Below, in pieces: positions 1-7,746 of a stretch of DNA of 37,505 bases. Position 1 is the stretch's first letter. Every line of letters begins with the position of its first letter. The translations under genes were made by a program, and so were the position numbers. The DNA is from CAYFMP01 sp964344215 (GTDB lineage Bacteria; Pseudomonadota; Alphaproteobacteria; Rhodospirillales; Casp-alpha2): the NCBI GenBank assembly GCA_964344215.1, contig CAYFMP010000033.1:1-37505 (forward strand), read 5' to 3'. Below the pieces are notes generated by a model that saw only the letters and a program-made list of their open reading frames with translations, made no database searches and was not told the DNA's origin.

Positions 1-50
1 ATACAAAATATGGGAATCCCGTTTCGAGTCACCATCAATGTCGCCTGGTA

Positions 51-69
51 TAACTACAGATTCAAGCTT
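51..69 (-). repeat. Left copy of 19-bp mer-promoter direct repeat
   Basis: The 19 bases TAACTACAGATTCAAGCTT are identical to 3279-3297, in the same orientation. On the minus strand they contain the -35 hexamer TTGAAT and the left half (CTGTAG) of the MerR-type operator. The right half-site and a good -10 are missing here. Weaker similarity appears to continue for about 20 bases to the right, towards what would be the merR leader in the other copy. The stretch 1-154 around it holds no gene that I can support. Confidence 0.75.
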
Positions 70-154
70 CCGTTACGATTTTTTCGAGGCCTTTGCCTTT
101 GTTCGTGCTCGAACCACTTTTCCCTGCTCACCAGATATAAAGAGAAACCGCTAT

Positions 155-1603
155 TCACCCAGCGCAGCACGAAAGCTTAGAGACATCCTTGTCGAACGTT
201 TGAGCAGCCAGCTTCAGGCCCTCGACCGTCGTCAGGTAAGGAAAAATTGTTTCCGCCAGATCGTCAGCGGTGAGATTGTGTTTGATTGCAAGCACCGCCG
301 TCTGAATGCTGTCGGCACCCTCCGGCGCCAAGATATGGGTGCCAAGGAGTACGTTCGTGCTGGCGTCGGCCACCAGCTTGATCAGGCCCCGCGCGTCCCG
401 CGCTGCCAGCGCCCTGGGCACGTATTCGAGGGGCAATACAGAGGTGCGCACGTCGATGCCCTCTGCCTTGGCAGCGGCCTCGGACAATCCGACGCTAGCC
501 ACCTGCGGGTCGGTGAACACGACCCACGGCATAGCCCGGTTGTCGTACCGGTTTTCATCTCCGTTCAACGCGTTGCAGGCGGCGAGCTTGGCTCCGTAGG
601 CGGCCATGTAGACGAACTGGTCGCGGCCGGTGACGTCGCCCGCCGCGTATACACCGGATTTGTTCGTTCGCATGCGATCATCGATGGCGATGCCGCCGTT
701 GGCCAGGAACTCGACGCCGGCCTCTCGCAACCCCATGCCATCGGTATTCGGTCGCCGGCCGGTGGCCACCAGCGCCTGTTCGGCGTCGATAATGTCGTCG
801 CCGTCGTTGTCAGTAACGACCAAGGATATCGCGTCGTCATTGTGCTTGATCTCCCGGTACGTGAGGCCGTCTCGCACGGCGATGCCCTCGTCGCGGAAGC
901 AATTCGTCAGCGCTTCGCTGATTTCCGGCTCGGCCTCCGGTAGCAGGCCGCTTCGGCAAACGATCGTGACATCGACCCCGGCTCGACCGAACATCTGCGC
1001 CAGTTCGCAACCTATGTAGCCGCCGCCGATGACCAGCAGCGATTTCGGCAGTTGCTCCAATTCCAGCGCCGTGGTGCTGGTCAGGTAGGGAACGTCCTCG
1101 ATGCCAGATATATCCGGCGGCGCCGAGGTGGCGCCGGTGGCGACGATGACCTTGCCGACCTCGATCAGACAGCCGTCAACGTCGACGCCGCCTTCCACCA
1201 ATCTCGCCTTGCCTTCCAAATAGGCGACGTTGTTGTAGGCCGGCAGGAGGTCGATGTATTTCTTCCGCCGGAGTTCGGCCACGAGGTTGTCCTTTTGGGC
1301 GACAAGCGCTCTCCAATCGGTGATCTCGGCATGGCCTTGGATACCGGCGAAACGCGACGCGGCATTGGCATGGTGGACAGCCTCGGCGGCCCGGATCATC
1401 GCCTTCGAGGGTACGCAGCCGATGTTAACGCAGGTGCCTCCGATCGTGCCATGCCCGATCAGCGCGACATTGGCGCCCAGTTCGGCGGCCGTGATGGCGG
1501 CCGAGAACCCGGCCGATCCGGCGCCGATCACGGCGAGGTCATAGTTGCCGTTCTCCCTCGTATCGGATGGTTGTGAGCAGCAGGTTTCGATTGGATTCGA
1601 CAT
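155..1603 (-). CDS. merA: Mercuric reductase MerA, short form without N-terminal HMA domain
   Basis: This is a cytoplasmic flavoprotein that reduces Hg(II) to volatile Hg(0) with NADPH. The 482-residue product has the FAD-binding GAGSAG loop at about residues 27-32, the redox-active pair C58/C63 in GGTCVNIGCVPSK, a second Rossmann motif (GGGYIG), the ATG/GRRPNT and AAGD signatures of pyridine-nucleotide disulfide reductases, and the MerA-specific vicinal cysteines C479-C480 four residues from the end. Those terminal cysteines separate it from lipoamide dehydrogenase and glutathione reductase. The MerP-like N-terminal domain of many MerA proteins is absent; only a CC pair at residues 8-9 is present. 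I chose ATG 1603; an in-frame ATG at 1621 would add six residues. It is the last gene of the mer operon, starting 28 bases after the merF-like gene. Confidence 0.95.
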   Translation of the reverse strand: MSNPIETCCSQPSDTRENGNYDLAVIGAGSAGFSAAITAAELGANVALIGHGTIGGTCVNIGCVPSKAMIRAAEAVHHANAASRFAGIQGHAEITDWRALVAQKDNLVAELRRKKYIDLLPAYNNVAYLEGKARLVEGGVDVDGCLIEVGKVIVATGATSAPPDISGIEDVPYLTSTTALELEQLPKSLLVIGGGYIGCELAQMFGRAGVDVTIVCRSGLLPEAEPEISEALTNCFRDEGIAVRDGLTYREIKHNDDAISLVVTDNDGDDIIDAEQALVATGRRPNTDGMGLREAGVEFLANGGIAIDDRMRTNKSGVYAAGDVTGRDQFVYMAAYGAKLAACNALNGDENRYDNRAMPWVVFTDPQVASVGLSEAAAKAEGIDVRTSVLPLEYVPRALAARDARGLIKLVADASTNVLLGTHILAPEGADSIQTAVLAIKHNLTADDLAETIFPYLTTVEGLKLAAQTFDKDVSKLSCCAG

Positions 1604-1631
1604 GATGGGTTCCGTTCTCATGAACGCAGTA

Positions 1632-2015
1632 TTAGGACGACGCGCCGGCACGCCGTGCCGCCGTCGAACGTAGATAAAAAGCGTAGGCTGCCACGACGAG
1701 CGCGGCGGCAATGGAAATCCGCAGCGCAAACCTGAACTCCAGCCAGAAGAGAAGGGCCGATAGAAAGACAACAGCAACCAAAATCAAGCCCCTGGGCTGC
1801 GGACCGACCTGGCCGGCGCGCAGGTAAAACGCATGAGCAACAAGCCCCAGGAAAGCAAACAGCGCCGGGAACAGCACGTAGTCGATCCAACCGAGCCAGG
1901 CCGACAGGCCGACCGCGCCGAACAGGACGACGAGCGCCGGCGTGAAGCAGCAGACCGCCGCCACTACGGACCCGATAATCCCCGTTCTCATTTGTTTCTT
2001 GCCGTTGTCACCCAT
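1632..2015 (-). CDS. merF: MerF-like mercury transporter with an extra membrane-segment pair
   Basis: This predicted inner-membrane protein of 127 residues should move Hg(II) into the cytoplasm for MerA. The first half matches MerF: a vicinal cysteine pair C22-C23 in AVCCFTPALV, followed by FGAVGLSAWLGWIDYVLFPAL. MerF is usually about 80 residues with two membrane segments. Here two further hydrophobic segments follow (about residues 74-90 and 95-113), and the second cysteine pair expected near the MerF C-terminus is missing. The start at 2015 is supported by GAGGAA six to eleven bases upstream (2021-2026 on the plus strand); an upstream in-frame start is less likely. It lies between the small CxxC membrane protein and merA. 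Confidence 0.82.
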   Translation of the reverse strand: MGDNGKKQMRTGIIGSVVAAVCCFTPALVVLFGAVGLSAWLGWIDYVLFPALFAFLGLVAHAFYLRAGQVGPQPRGLILVAVVFLSALLFWLEFRFALRISIAAALVVAAYAFYLRSTAARRAGASS

Positions 2016-2099
2016 GGTGGTTCCTCGCTTCGTCATCCAGATGGGTCGGGTATGGATTTCCGGCGGTGCCAACCTTGAGCCGGGTGTTAAGTCATCTCG

Positions 2100-2240
2100 T
2101 CACACGGCCTCGGAAAGCGCCTTTGCGTACACGTAGGCCTCGCGCGAATACGGGTATCCCAGATCAAAAGCCTCCTCCAAAGTAAGGATTTCAGTATCGC
2201 CTCCGCCGCGTGTCGATGGCTCGTCCGTCAACCACTCCAA
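2100..2240 (-). CDS. Possible short overlapping ORF, 46 residues, unknown
   Basis: This is an open frame on the minus strand that overlaps the 3' end of the small membrane protein gene and fills the gap before the merF-like gene. It has no ATG; the start given is a TTG, and other non-ATG starts are possible. Its C-terminal half contains EEAFDLGYPYS, which loosely resembles the C-terminal QATFDMGYPS of MerP encoded at 2474-2767. It may be a worn fragment of a second MerP-like gene or a chance open frame. No function is assigned. Confidence 0.25.
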   Translation of the reverse strand: MEWLTDEPSTRGGGDTEILTLEEAFDLGYPYSREAYVYAKALSEAV

Positions 2241-2448
2241 AGCGGCTCCGTCGCCGACGAAACAATCCGTATATGAGAATGGCGAGAATGACGGCCAAGC
2301 TAGTCGTCGTCACGGGATCGAAACCACCGAGCCAAGCGAACACCGAGGCCGCCACGGAACCGAGAACGACAGGCCCGATAATACAGATTGCACAGAGCGG
2401 CGTGATAACCGCCGCCGTTACGAGCCCCGCTAGCAGTTTATTGCTCAT
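2191..2448 (-). CDS. Small mer-operon membrane protein with CxxC
   Basis: The 85-residue protein has two predicted membrane segments (about residues 5-32 and 42-64) and a basic tail rich in arginine (RRRRSR). The first segment carries CAIC in TPLCAICIIGPVVLG, the kind of intramembrane cysteine pair that mercury transporters use. It sits between merP and the merF-like gene on the same strand, 25 bases after merP. I infer a role in Hg(II) uptake or handling, similar to the small accessory permeases of mer operons. It is not a clear MerF, MerC or MerE, so no symbol is given. Confidence 0.75.
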   Translation of the reverse strand: MSNKLLAGLVTAAVITPLCAICIIGPVVLGSVAASVFAWLGGFDPVTTTSLAVILAILIYGLFRRRRSRFGVVDGRAIDTRRRRY

Positions 2449-2473
2449 CGATTACGCTCCACCCGGTCTCCGA

Positions 2474-2767
2474 TCAGCTTCCCTCCTGAACGAGTTCGGA
2501 CGGATAGCCCATGTCGAAAGTGGCTTGGGTTAGCCGTTCAACGTTGGTCTTGCTGTCGTCGAAGGTTACCGTCGCCGATTGCTTCTCGAGCGATACCGTA
2601 ACAGCGCTAACCCCGGGCACCGTCGTCAAGATCTGTTTGACGACATAGGGACAACTCGGACAGTACATGTTCTCGACCGTGAGAGTGACCGTCTTCTCGG
2701 CGGCCAAGGCTACCCCGCTCATCAGAATCATCACCGCCAAACCGGCCACCGAAAGAAGTTGTTTCAT
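2474..2767 (-). CDS. merP: Periplasmic mercury-binding protein MerP
   Basis: The 97-residue product has a cleavable signal peptide (basic start, hydrophobic core to about residue 22, ALA then AEK) and a single heavy-metal-associated domain. The metal site is NMYCPSC, with C36 and C39, where the family consensus is GMTCxxC. MerP binds Hg(II) in the periplasm and passes it to MerT in the inner membrane. ATG 2767 lies 18 bases after merT on the same strand, with GGAG about ten bases upstream. Length and layout are normal for the family. Confidence 0.95.
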   Translation of the reverse strand: MKQLLSVAGLAVMILMSGVALAAEKTVTLTVENMYCPSCPYVVKQILTTVPGVSAVTVSLEKQSATVTFDDSKTNVERLTQATFDMGYPSELVQEGS

Positions 2768-2785
2768 GTCGTTTGGACTCCGTTT

Positions 2786-3226
2786 TCAATAATCCAGAAG
2801 CATCGGGGCGAGGTAGGGGAAGGCCAAGGCCGCGACCACCAATGCGCTCGACGACCACAACACTATCCTGTTGATCCGATCGGAAACCGGTGAGGTGCAA
2901 TAGCTTCCCGCAGCGCACTCCTCGGGTTTCGGTTTTCGGTAGACCGCGTAAAACCCGAAGGCGAGAGCCGCCACCGTGGGAACCAGAAAGTAAAATCTGT
3001 AGGGATAGAGAGCGGACAGATTGCCGATCCACGCTCCAGTGATGCCAAGGCTGAACAGAACAAGCGGCACGATACAGCAAGACGACATGGCGAGCGCGCC
3101 GAGCAGGCCGCCGCCCGCCAGGAACGACTTCTTTGCCCGCTCGTCGGGCGCCGCCCTCGGCAGGGCCCGACCACCGGATTCGGCGGCTATGCCTCTAGAC
3201 AAGGTCGATTGAATCGGATCGGACAC
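2786..3226 (-). CDS. merT: Mercuric transport protein MerT
   Basis: This inner-membrane Hg(II) importer has three predicted membrane segments. The first carries the vicinal cysteine pair in AMSSCCIVPLVLFSLG, which takes Hg(II) from MerP. The cytoplasmic loop holds a second pair in ECAAGSYC, as in classical MerT. The last segment runs through LVVAALAFPYLAPMLL. The start is uncertain because there is no ATG. I chose GTG 3226, about ten bases after GAGG; GTG 3232 or TTG 3247 would add two or seven residues. It is the first gene of the operon and lies just downstream of the MerR-type promoter at 3263-3293. Confidence 0.92.
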   Translation of the reverse strand: MSDPIQSTLSRGIAAESGGRALPRAAPDERAKKSFLAGGGLLGALAMSSCCIVPLVLFSLGITGAWIGNLSALYPYRFYFLVPTVAALAFGFYAVYRKPKPEECAAGSYCTSPVSDRINRIVLWSSSALVVAALAFPYLAPMLLDY

Positions 3227-3262
3227 GTTCACTTCACCTCGCCGCAACGGTGGACTCCAAAC

Positions 3263-3293
3263 AGCATAAAATCTATAGTAACTACAGATTCAA
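3263..3293 (-). promoter_or_regulatory. mer operon promoter and MerR operator
   Basis: On the minus strand there is TTGAAT (-35, 3288-3293), then exactly 19 bases, then TATGCT (-10, 3263-3268). The spacer contains the near-perfect dyad CTGTAGTTACTATAG. A 19-bp spacer with a dyad between the hexamers is the hallmark of promoters that MerR proteins repress and then activate by untwisting DNA when metal binds. It drives merT onward; merR starts at 3325 on the other strand, so MerR probably also represses its own transcription. Confidence 0.88.
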
Positions 3294-3297
3294 GCTT
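3279..3297 (-). repeat. Right copy of the 19-bp direct repeat, inside the mer promoter
   Basis: It is identical to 51-69 over TAACTACAGATTCAAGCTT. This copy is the functional one, because it has both operator halves and a -10 at the correct distance. The two copies bracket the merT-to-merA operon. Confidence 0.75.
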
Positions 3298-3324
3298 TTA
3301 TTGCCATTCGTTCGCGAGCCCGCC

Positions 3325-3768
3325 ATGGACACACCACCCCCCTACCGATCGATCGGCACCCTGTCGAAGCGAACGGGCTGCAAGGTCGAAACCATCCGCT
3401 ATTACGAAAAAGCCGGCCTGATGCCGCCGCCTCTGCGCAGCGCAGGGGGACACCGGCAATACGATGAGGCTTCGGTACAACGGCTCAACTTCATCCTCCG
3501 GGCGCGTGGTCTCGGTTTCCCGTTGGAGACCGTGCGCGTACTGCTGGAATTGGCGGACGGAGAGCGCGAGAGCTGCGCGGAGGTCGAGAGGATTGCCGCC
3601 CTGCGGCTGGCCGACGTGCGGACGAAGATCGAGGACTTGAAGGTTCTGGATGCGGTGCTGAGCGAAATGGTCTCGCAATGCCGCCGGGGGGATTTGCCCG
3701 AGTGCCCGCTGATCGAGGCCCTGTTCGAAGGGCCGCTCCGGCGCAATCCGGCGGGCGGCTGGAAATAG
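3325..3768 (+). CDS. merR: MerR-family mercury-responsive regulator
   Basis: The 147-residue product has an N-terminal winged helix-turn-helix (YRSIGTLSKRTGCKVETIRYYEKAGLMPPP) and a long dimerisation helix. Three candidate metal ligands are C84, C119 and C127. Tn501 MerR uses C82, C117 and C126. The last two cysteines here (QCRRGDLPECPLIEAL) are one residue closer together than in Tn501. Divergence from merTP and the operator at 3263-3293 support mercury as the signal. ATG 3325 is chosen because the HTH follows directly; the ribosome-binding site is weak. phaC starts 57 bases downstream on the same strand, so read-through is possible. Confidence 0.9.
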   Translation: MDTPPPYRSIGTLSKRTGCKVETIRYYEKAGLMPPPLRSAGGHRQYDEASVQRLNFILRARGLGFPLETVRVLLELADGERESCAEVERIAALRLADVRTKIEDLKVLDAVLSEMVSQCRRGDLPECPLIEALFEGPLRRNPAGGWK

Positions 3769-3825
3769 CGCCGACCACGGTTTATTCTCAGCCAGGCCGG
3801 GGGCATAAAGCAAAGGACCGCCGAT

Positions 3826-5625
3826 ATGACAGCAGATGGGACGCCGCCGGGCCGGATGTCCGATCCCGAGAAAATGTCCGAAGCCCTGGCCGAGTTTTCC
3901 GAGCGCGGCCAGCGCATCGTTCAGGCGTTCTGCGAGCGCCAGGCCGAGGACGGCGGTTTCCAGCTTCCCGACCCGGTGGTGATCGGCAAGGCCTTCGTCG
4001 AGCTCGGCAACCAGATGCTGGCCGACCCGGCCCGCTTGGCCGAGGCCCAGACCGAATTCTGGCGCCAGACCCTCACCCTCTGGGAAACGGCGGCCAAGCG
4101 TTGGAGCGGCGAGGACGTCGACCCGGCCGCCGAGCCGGCCGCCGACGACCGTCGCTTCAAGGACAAGGCGTGGAACGAGGAAGCGGTCTTCGACGTCATC
4201 AAGCAGTCCTACTTGCTGAGCGCCCAGTGGCTGCAATCGACGGTCGGCCGCGTCGACGGCCTCGACCCCAAGACCGCGGAGAAGGTCAACTTCTACACCC
4301 GCCAGTTCGTCGATGCGCTGGCGCCGTCCAATTTCGCTTTGACCAACCCGAAGGTTTTCAAGGAGACGTTGGATACGGGGGGCGAGAACCTGTTGCGCGG
4401 GCTCGATCATTTGCTCCAGGATCTGGAGGCCGGCAAGGGCAAGCTGCGTATCTCGATGACCGATGCCGATGCTTTTTCGCTCGGCGAGAACATTGCGACG
4501 ACGCCGGGCAGCGTCGTCTTCCAGAACGACCTGATGCAGCTTTTGCAGTACGAGCCGAGCACGGAAAAGGTGTTCAAGCGGCCGCTGCTGGTCGTGCCGC
4601 CCTGGATCAACAAGTATTACATCCTCGATCTCCAGCCCAAGAACTCGTTCATCAAGTGGGCGGTCGACCAGGGACACACCGTGTTCGTGGTCTCCTGGGT
4701 CAACCCGGATGCCGACCTCGCCCACAAGCGGTTCGACGACTACATGCTGGAAGGGCCAATGGCGGCCTTCGACGCCATCGAGCGGGCGACCGGCGAGAAG
4801 TCGGTCAACGTCATCGGCTATTGCATCGGCGGCACCTTGATGGCCGCCACTTTCGCCTATATGGCCGAGCGCGGCGACGAGCGGGTCAAGTCGGCCACCT
4901 TCTTCACCACCATGGTCGATTTCGAGGAGCCCGGCGAGCTCGGCGTCTTCATCGACGAGGAACAGCTCGATCTCCTCGAACAGCACATGGACCGCAAGGG
5001 CTACCTCGACGGCGCCCACATGTCCCACGTCTTCAACCTGCTTCGCGACAACGACCTGATCTGGTCGTTCGTCGTCAACAACTACCTGATGGGCCGCGAG
5101 CCGCTGGCCTTCGACCTGCTCTACTGGAACTCCGATTCGACCCGCATGCCGGCGATGATGCACGCCATGTACCTGCGCAAGTTCTATCTGGAGAACAAGC
5201 TGGTCGAGCCGGGCGGCGTCGAGCTCGACGGCGTCGCGATCGACCTTAGGCGCATCGAGACGCCGGTCTATATGGCCTCGACCCGCGAGGACCACATCGC
5301 GCCCTGGAAATCGACCTACCGGGCGACCCAACTCTATGCGGGAGCGGTCCGCTTCGTGCTGTCGGCGTCCGGACACATCGCCGGCGTCGTCAATCCACCG
5401 GCCGCCAACAAGTACTGCTACTGGACCAACCCGGAGTGCCCGGCCGACCCCGAACAGTGGCTGGCGGCGGCCAAGCCGCACGACGGTTCGTGGTGGACCG
5501 ATTGGCAGACATGGATCGAGAAGCAAGCCGGCGCCAAGGTCGCAAAGCGGGTTCCCGGCGACGGCGGCCTCGACGTCATCGAGCCGGCGCCCGGCACTTA
5601 CGTCAAAGTGCGGTTGAACAGCTAG
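3826..5625 (+). CDS. phaC: Class I poly(3-hydroxyalkanoate) polymerase
   Basis: PhaC polymerises (R)-3-hydroxyacyl-CoA into polyhydroxyalkanoate at the granule surface. The 599-residue length fits class I, which works without PhaE or PhaR. The N-terminal region covers about residues 1-230 and the alpha/beta-hydrolase core about 250-560. The catalytic triad is visible: C333 in the lipase-like box GYCIGGT, D489 in TREDHIAPW, and H517 in ASGHIAGVVNPP. ATG 3826 has AAAGGA about nine bases upstream. No phaA, phaB or phasin gene is in the window. The stop is only 13 bases before the next gene, so phaC may head the signalling and transporter operon. Confidence 0.95.
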   Translation: MTADGTPPGRMSDPEKMSEALAEFSERGQRIVQAFCERQAEDGGFQLPDPVVIGKAFVELGNQMLADPARLAEAQTEFWRQTLTLWETAAKRWSGEDVDPAAEPAADDRRFKDKAWNEEAVFDVIKQSYLLSAQWLQSTVGRVDGLDPKTAEKVNFYTRQFVDALAPSNFALTNPKVFKETLDTGGENLLRGLDHLLQDLEAGKGKLRISMTDADAFSLGENIATTPGSVVFQNDLMQLLQYEPSTEKVFKRPLLVVPPWINKYYILDLQPKNSFIKWAVDQGHTVFVVSWVNPDADLAHKRFDDYMLEGPMAAFDAIERATGEKSVNVIGYCIGGTLMAATFAYMAERGDERVKSATFFTTMVDFEEPGELGVFIDEEQLDLLEQHMDRKGYLDGAHMSHVFNLLRDNDLIWSFVVNNYLMGREPLAFDLLYWNSDSTRMPAMMHAMYLRKFYLENKLVEPGGVELDGVAIDLRRIETPVYMASTREDHIAPWKSTYRATQLYAGAVRFVLSASGHIAGVVNPPAANKYCYWTNPECPADPEQWLAAAKPHDGSWWTDWQTWIEKQAGAKVAKRVPGDGGLDVIEPAPGTYVKVRLNS

Positions 5626-5638
5626 GCGGGAACGGGCG

Positions 5639-7393
5639 ATGGCGAAAGCGGCGAAGGCGCAGGACAGGACATCCGCCGCCGAGGCGGGAACCGAGCAGGT
5701 CTACGATCATCTCGAGCTGCTCTCCGAGATGGGCCGCGATTTCGCCTCGTCGCTCGATCTGCAGGCGTCGCTGGAGAAAGCGATTGAGCACATCACCGAA
5801 TACGTCGGCGCCGAGGGCGGGGCGCTGTTTCTGCTCGACGAGGGCGGCGACAACCTGACCTGCCACGCCTGCATCGGCGCCACCAACATCACCGGGATGA
5901 CGCTGAAGAGCGATCAAGGCATCGTCGGGCGCAGCGTTCAGAACAACGTGGCCGAGATCGTCCGCGACGTGCAGAACGATCCCGGCTTCCACAGCGCCGT
6001 CGACGAGAAAACCGGCTTCACCACGCGTTCCATCCTGTGCGCCCCGATGAGCGTCAAGGAGGAGCGCATCGGCGCCATCGAGCTGATCAACAAAAGCAGC
6101 GGCGACGGCCTGTTCGACCACGACGACCTCCACCTGTTGCAGGCGATGAGCGCCTCGGCCGGACTGGCCATCCTCAACGCCCGCATGGCGGAAGCGCTGG
6201 TCGAGCAGGAGCGGCTGGCCCGCGAGCTCGAACTAGCCGCCGAGATCCAGCGTTCGCTGCTGCCGGCCGAAGGCGGCCCCGACTTCCCGGTCAGCGGCAA
6301 GAACATCCCCGCCCGCACCGTTTCCGGCGACTTCTTCGATTACTTCGAACTCGACGACGGCCGCATCGGCTTCAACCTCGGCGACGTTTCCGGCAAGGGC
6401 ATGAACGCCGCCTTGATGATGGCGAAGACGGCCAGCCTGTTCAGGTGCTTAGGGAAAACCATCGACGAGCCAGGCCATCTGATGGCCAGGATTAACGCGG
6501 AAATCTGCGAGACGGCGACCCGCGGCATGTTCGTGACCATGGTCGGCGGCATCTACGACCCGGAAAACGGCGTCGTTCGGATCTCCAACGCCGGTCACGA
6601 ACCGCCGCTCATTCACGCCAAGAGCGGCGAATTCACCAGCCTGCCGGCAGAGGCGCCGCCGCTCGGCATCATGCCGTTGGCCGACGGCGAAGATTTCCCG
6701 GAGAACGAATTCTTCCTGGAAGGCGGCACCTTCTATATCTTCACCGACGGCGTCACCGAAGGCTATCTCGCCGACGGCGCGGAGATGGGAGTCGAGGGGC
6801 TGAAGGCGCTGCTCGACGAACACGCCGGAATCGAGGCCGATGAGCGTTTGGACAAGGTCATCGGCCAGATTCATCATGGCGATGTGCCGCTGCGCGACGA
6901 TCTCACCATCCTGGCGGTGAGCGACGGCAAATCGCGCCGCGCCCGCAGCGCCGATGTCGAGGAGGAGGAAGACGACGGCGAGCCCCAGGAGCTGATCACG
7001 CTTTCCATCGCCTCGCGTCCCGACCGCCTCAAACTGGTTCGGGCGGCCATCTCCCAAGCCGCCAGATTGTGTAAGTGCAGCGACGACACGGTGCACGATC
7101 TGGTGTTGGCCGTGGACGAAGCCTTGCAAAACGTGATCCGTCATGCCTATGACAGTTCTCCGGACGGGGAGATTGAGATAGAGCTCTATCGCACCAAACG
7201 CGAGTTGACCGTGTTCATCAGGGACTTCGCCGAGACCATCGACGTCAGCAAGGTCAAGCCCCGTGAACTCGACGAACTCCGGCCGGGTGGCCTGGGCACG
7301 CATTTCATGCGCGAGGTCATGGACGAAGTCGAATTTTTGAATTTGCCGGAAGGGGGCGGCAACCTGTTGAGAATGGTGAAACGAATCTCATGA
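5639..7393 (+). CDS. GAF / PP2C-type phosphatase / histidine-kinase-like ATPase fusion protein
   Basis: This 584-residue soluble protein combines three domains. A GAF sensor occupies about residues 35-180. After a short helical linker comes a PP2C (SpoIIE/RsbU type) phosphatase at about 205-425, with metal aspartates in TVSGDFF (D231), GDVSGKG (D249), FTDGVTEG and RDDLTIL. A C-terminal HATPase (RsbW type) covers about 450-584, with an N-box (DEALQNVIRHAY) and a G-box (GGLGTHF). In partner switching, the PP2C protein dephosphorylates a STAS protein on serine and the RsbW-type kinase phosphorylates it. Here both activities lie on one chain, directly before a STAS gene (9-base gap). The GAF ligand is unknown. 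Confidence 0.9.
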   Translation: MAKAAKAQDRTSAAEAGTEQVYDHLELLSEMGRDFASSLDLQASLEKAIEHITEYVGAEGGALFLLDEGGDNLTCHACIGATNITGMTLKSDQGIVGRSVQNNVAEIVRDVQNDPGFHSAVDEKTGFTTRSILCAPMSVKEERIGAIELINKSSGDGLFDHDDLHLLQAMSASAGLAILNARMAEALVEQERLARELELAAEIQRSLLPAEGGPDFPVSGKNIPARTVSGDFFDYFELDDGRIGFNLGDVSGKGMNAALMMAKTASLFRCLGKTIDEPGHLMARINAEICETATRGMFVTMVGGIYDPENGVVRISNAGHEPPLIHAKSGEFTSLPAEAPPLGIMPLADGEDFPENEFFLEGGTFYIFTDGVTEGYLADGAEMGVEGLKALLDEHAGIEADERLDKVIGQIHHGDVPLRDDLTILAVSDGKSRRARSADVEEEEDDGEPQELITLSIASRPDRLKLVRAAISQAARLCKCSDDTVHDLVLAVDEALQNVIRHAYDSSPDGEIEIELYRTKRELTVFIRDFAETIDVSKVKPRELDELRPGGLGTHFMREVMDEVEFLNLPEGGGNLLRMVKRIS

Positions 7394-7402
7394 GGCGACA
7401 AA

Positions 7403-7735
7403 GTGGAACATGAAATCAGGGAAGAACAGGGGGCGACTATCGTGAGTTTCGTCGGCGACGTCGACCTGCAAAGCTCGCCGGACGCCCGCAAGGTGTTGCT
7501 TGAGTGCGTCGGCAAGGAAATCCCGGTGCTGGTCGATCTGAGCCGGGTCGAATACATCGACTCGTCGGGGGTGGCGTCTTTGGTTGAAAGCTTCCAGAGC
7601 GCCCGCAAGCTGGGTCAGACCATGGTTCTGGTTGCGGTCAGCGAGGGCGCGCTCCGGGTCCTGCAGCTGGCCCGGTTGGACAAGGTCTTCACCATCTGCG
7701 ACACAGTTGATGACGGCCTGGCGGCGATCGGATAA
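7403..7735 (+). CDS. STAS-domain protein (anti-sigma factor antagonist type)
   Basis: The 110-residue single STAS domain has the conserved phosphorylatable motif YIDSSGVASL, with S54/S55 at the position that SpoIIAA-type proteins use. It begins with GTG 7403 after GAGGCG. It follows the GAF-PP2C-ATPase gene and precedes an MlaE-type permease by 11 bases. Two readings are possible. It may be the anti-anti-sigma partner of the upstream protein, or it may be the MlaB-like STAS subunit of the transporter. The intact DSSG motif favours a phosphorylated switch protein, and it could serve both roles. Confidence 0.88.
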   Translation: MEHEIREEQGATIVSFVGDVDLQSSPDARKVLLECVGKEIPVLVDLSRVEYIDSSGVASLVESFQSARKLGQTMVLVAVSEGALRVLQLARLDKVFTICDTVDDGLAAIG

Positions 7736-7746
7736 GAGGAATTGCC

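Noticed and set aside
3298..5526. Long minus-strand open frame of 742 codons across merR and phaC
   Set aside because: It is an antisense shadow of phaC and merR, which have clear motifs and catalytic residues. Its translation is low-complexity and matches no family.
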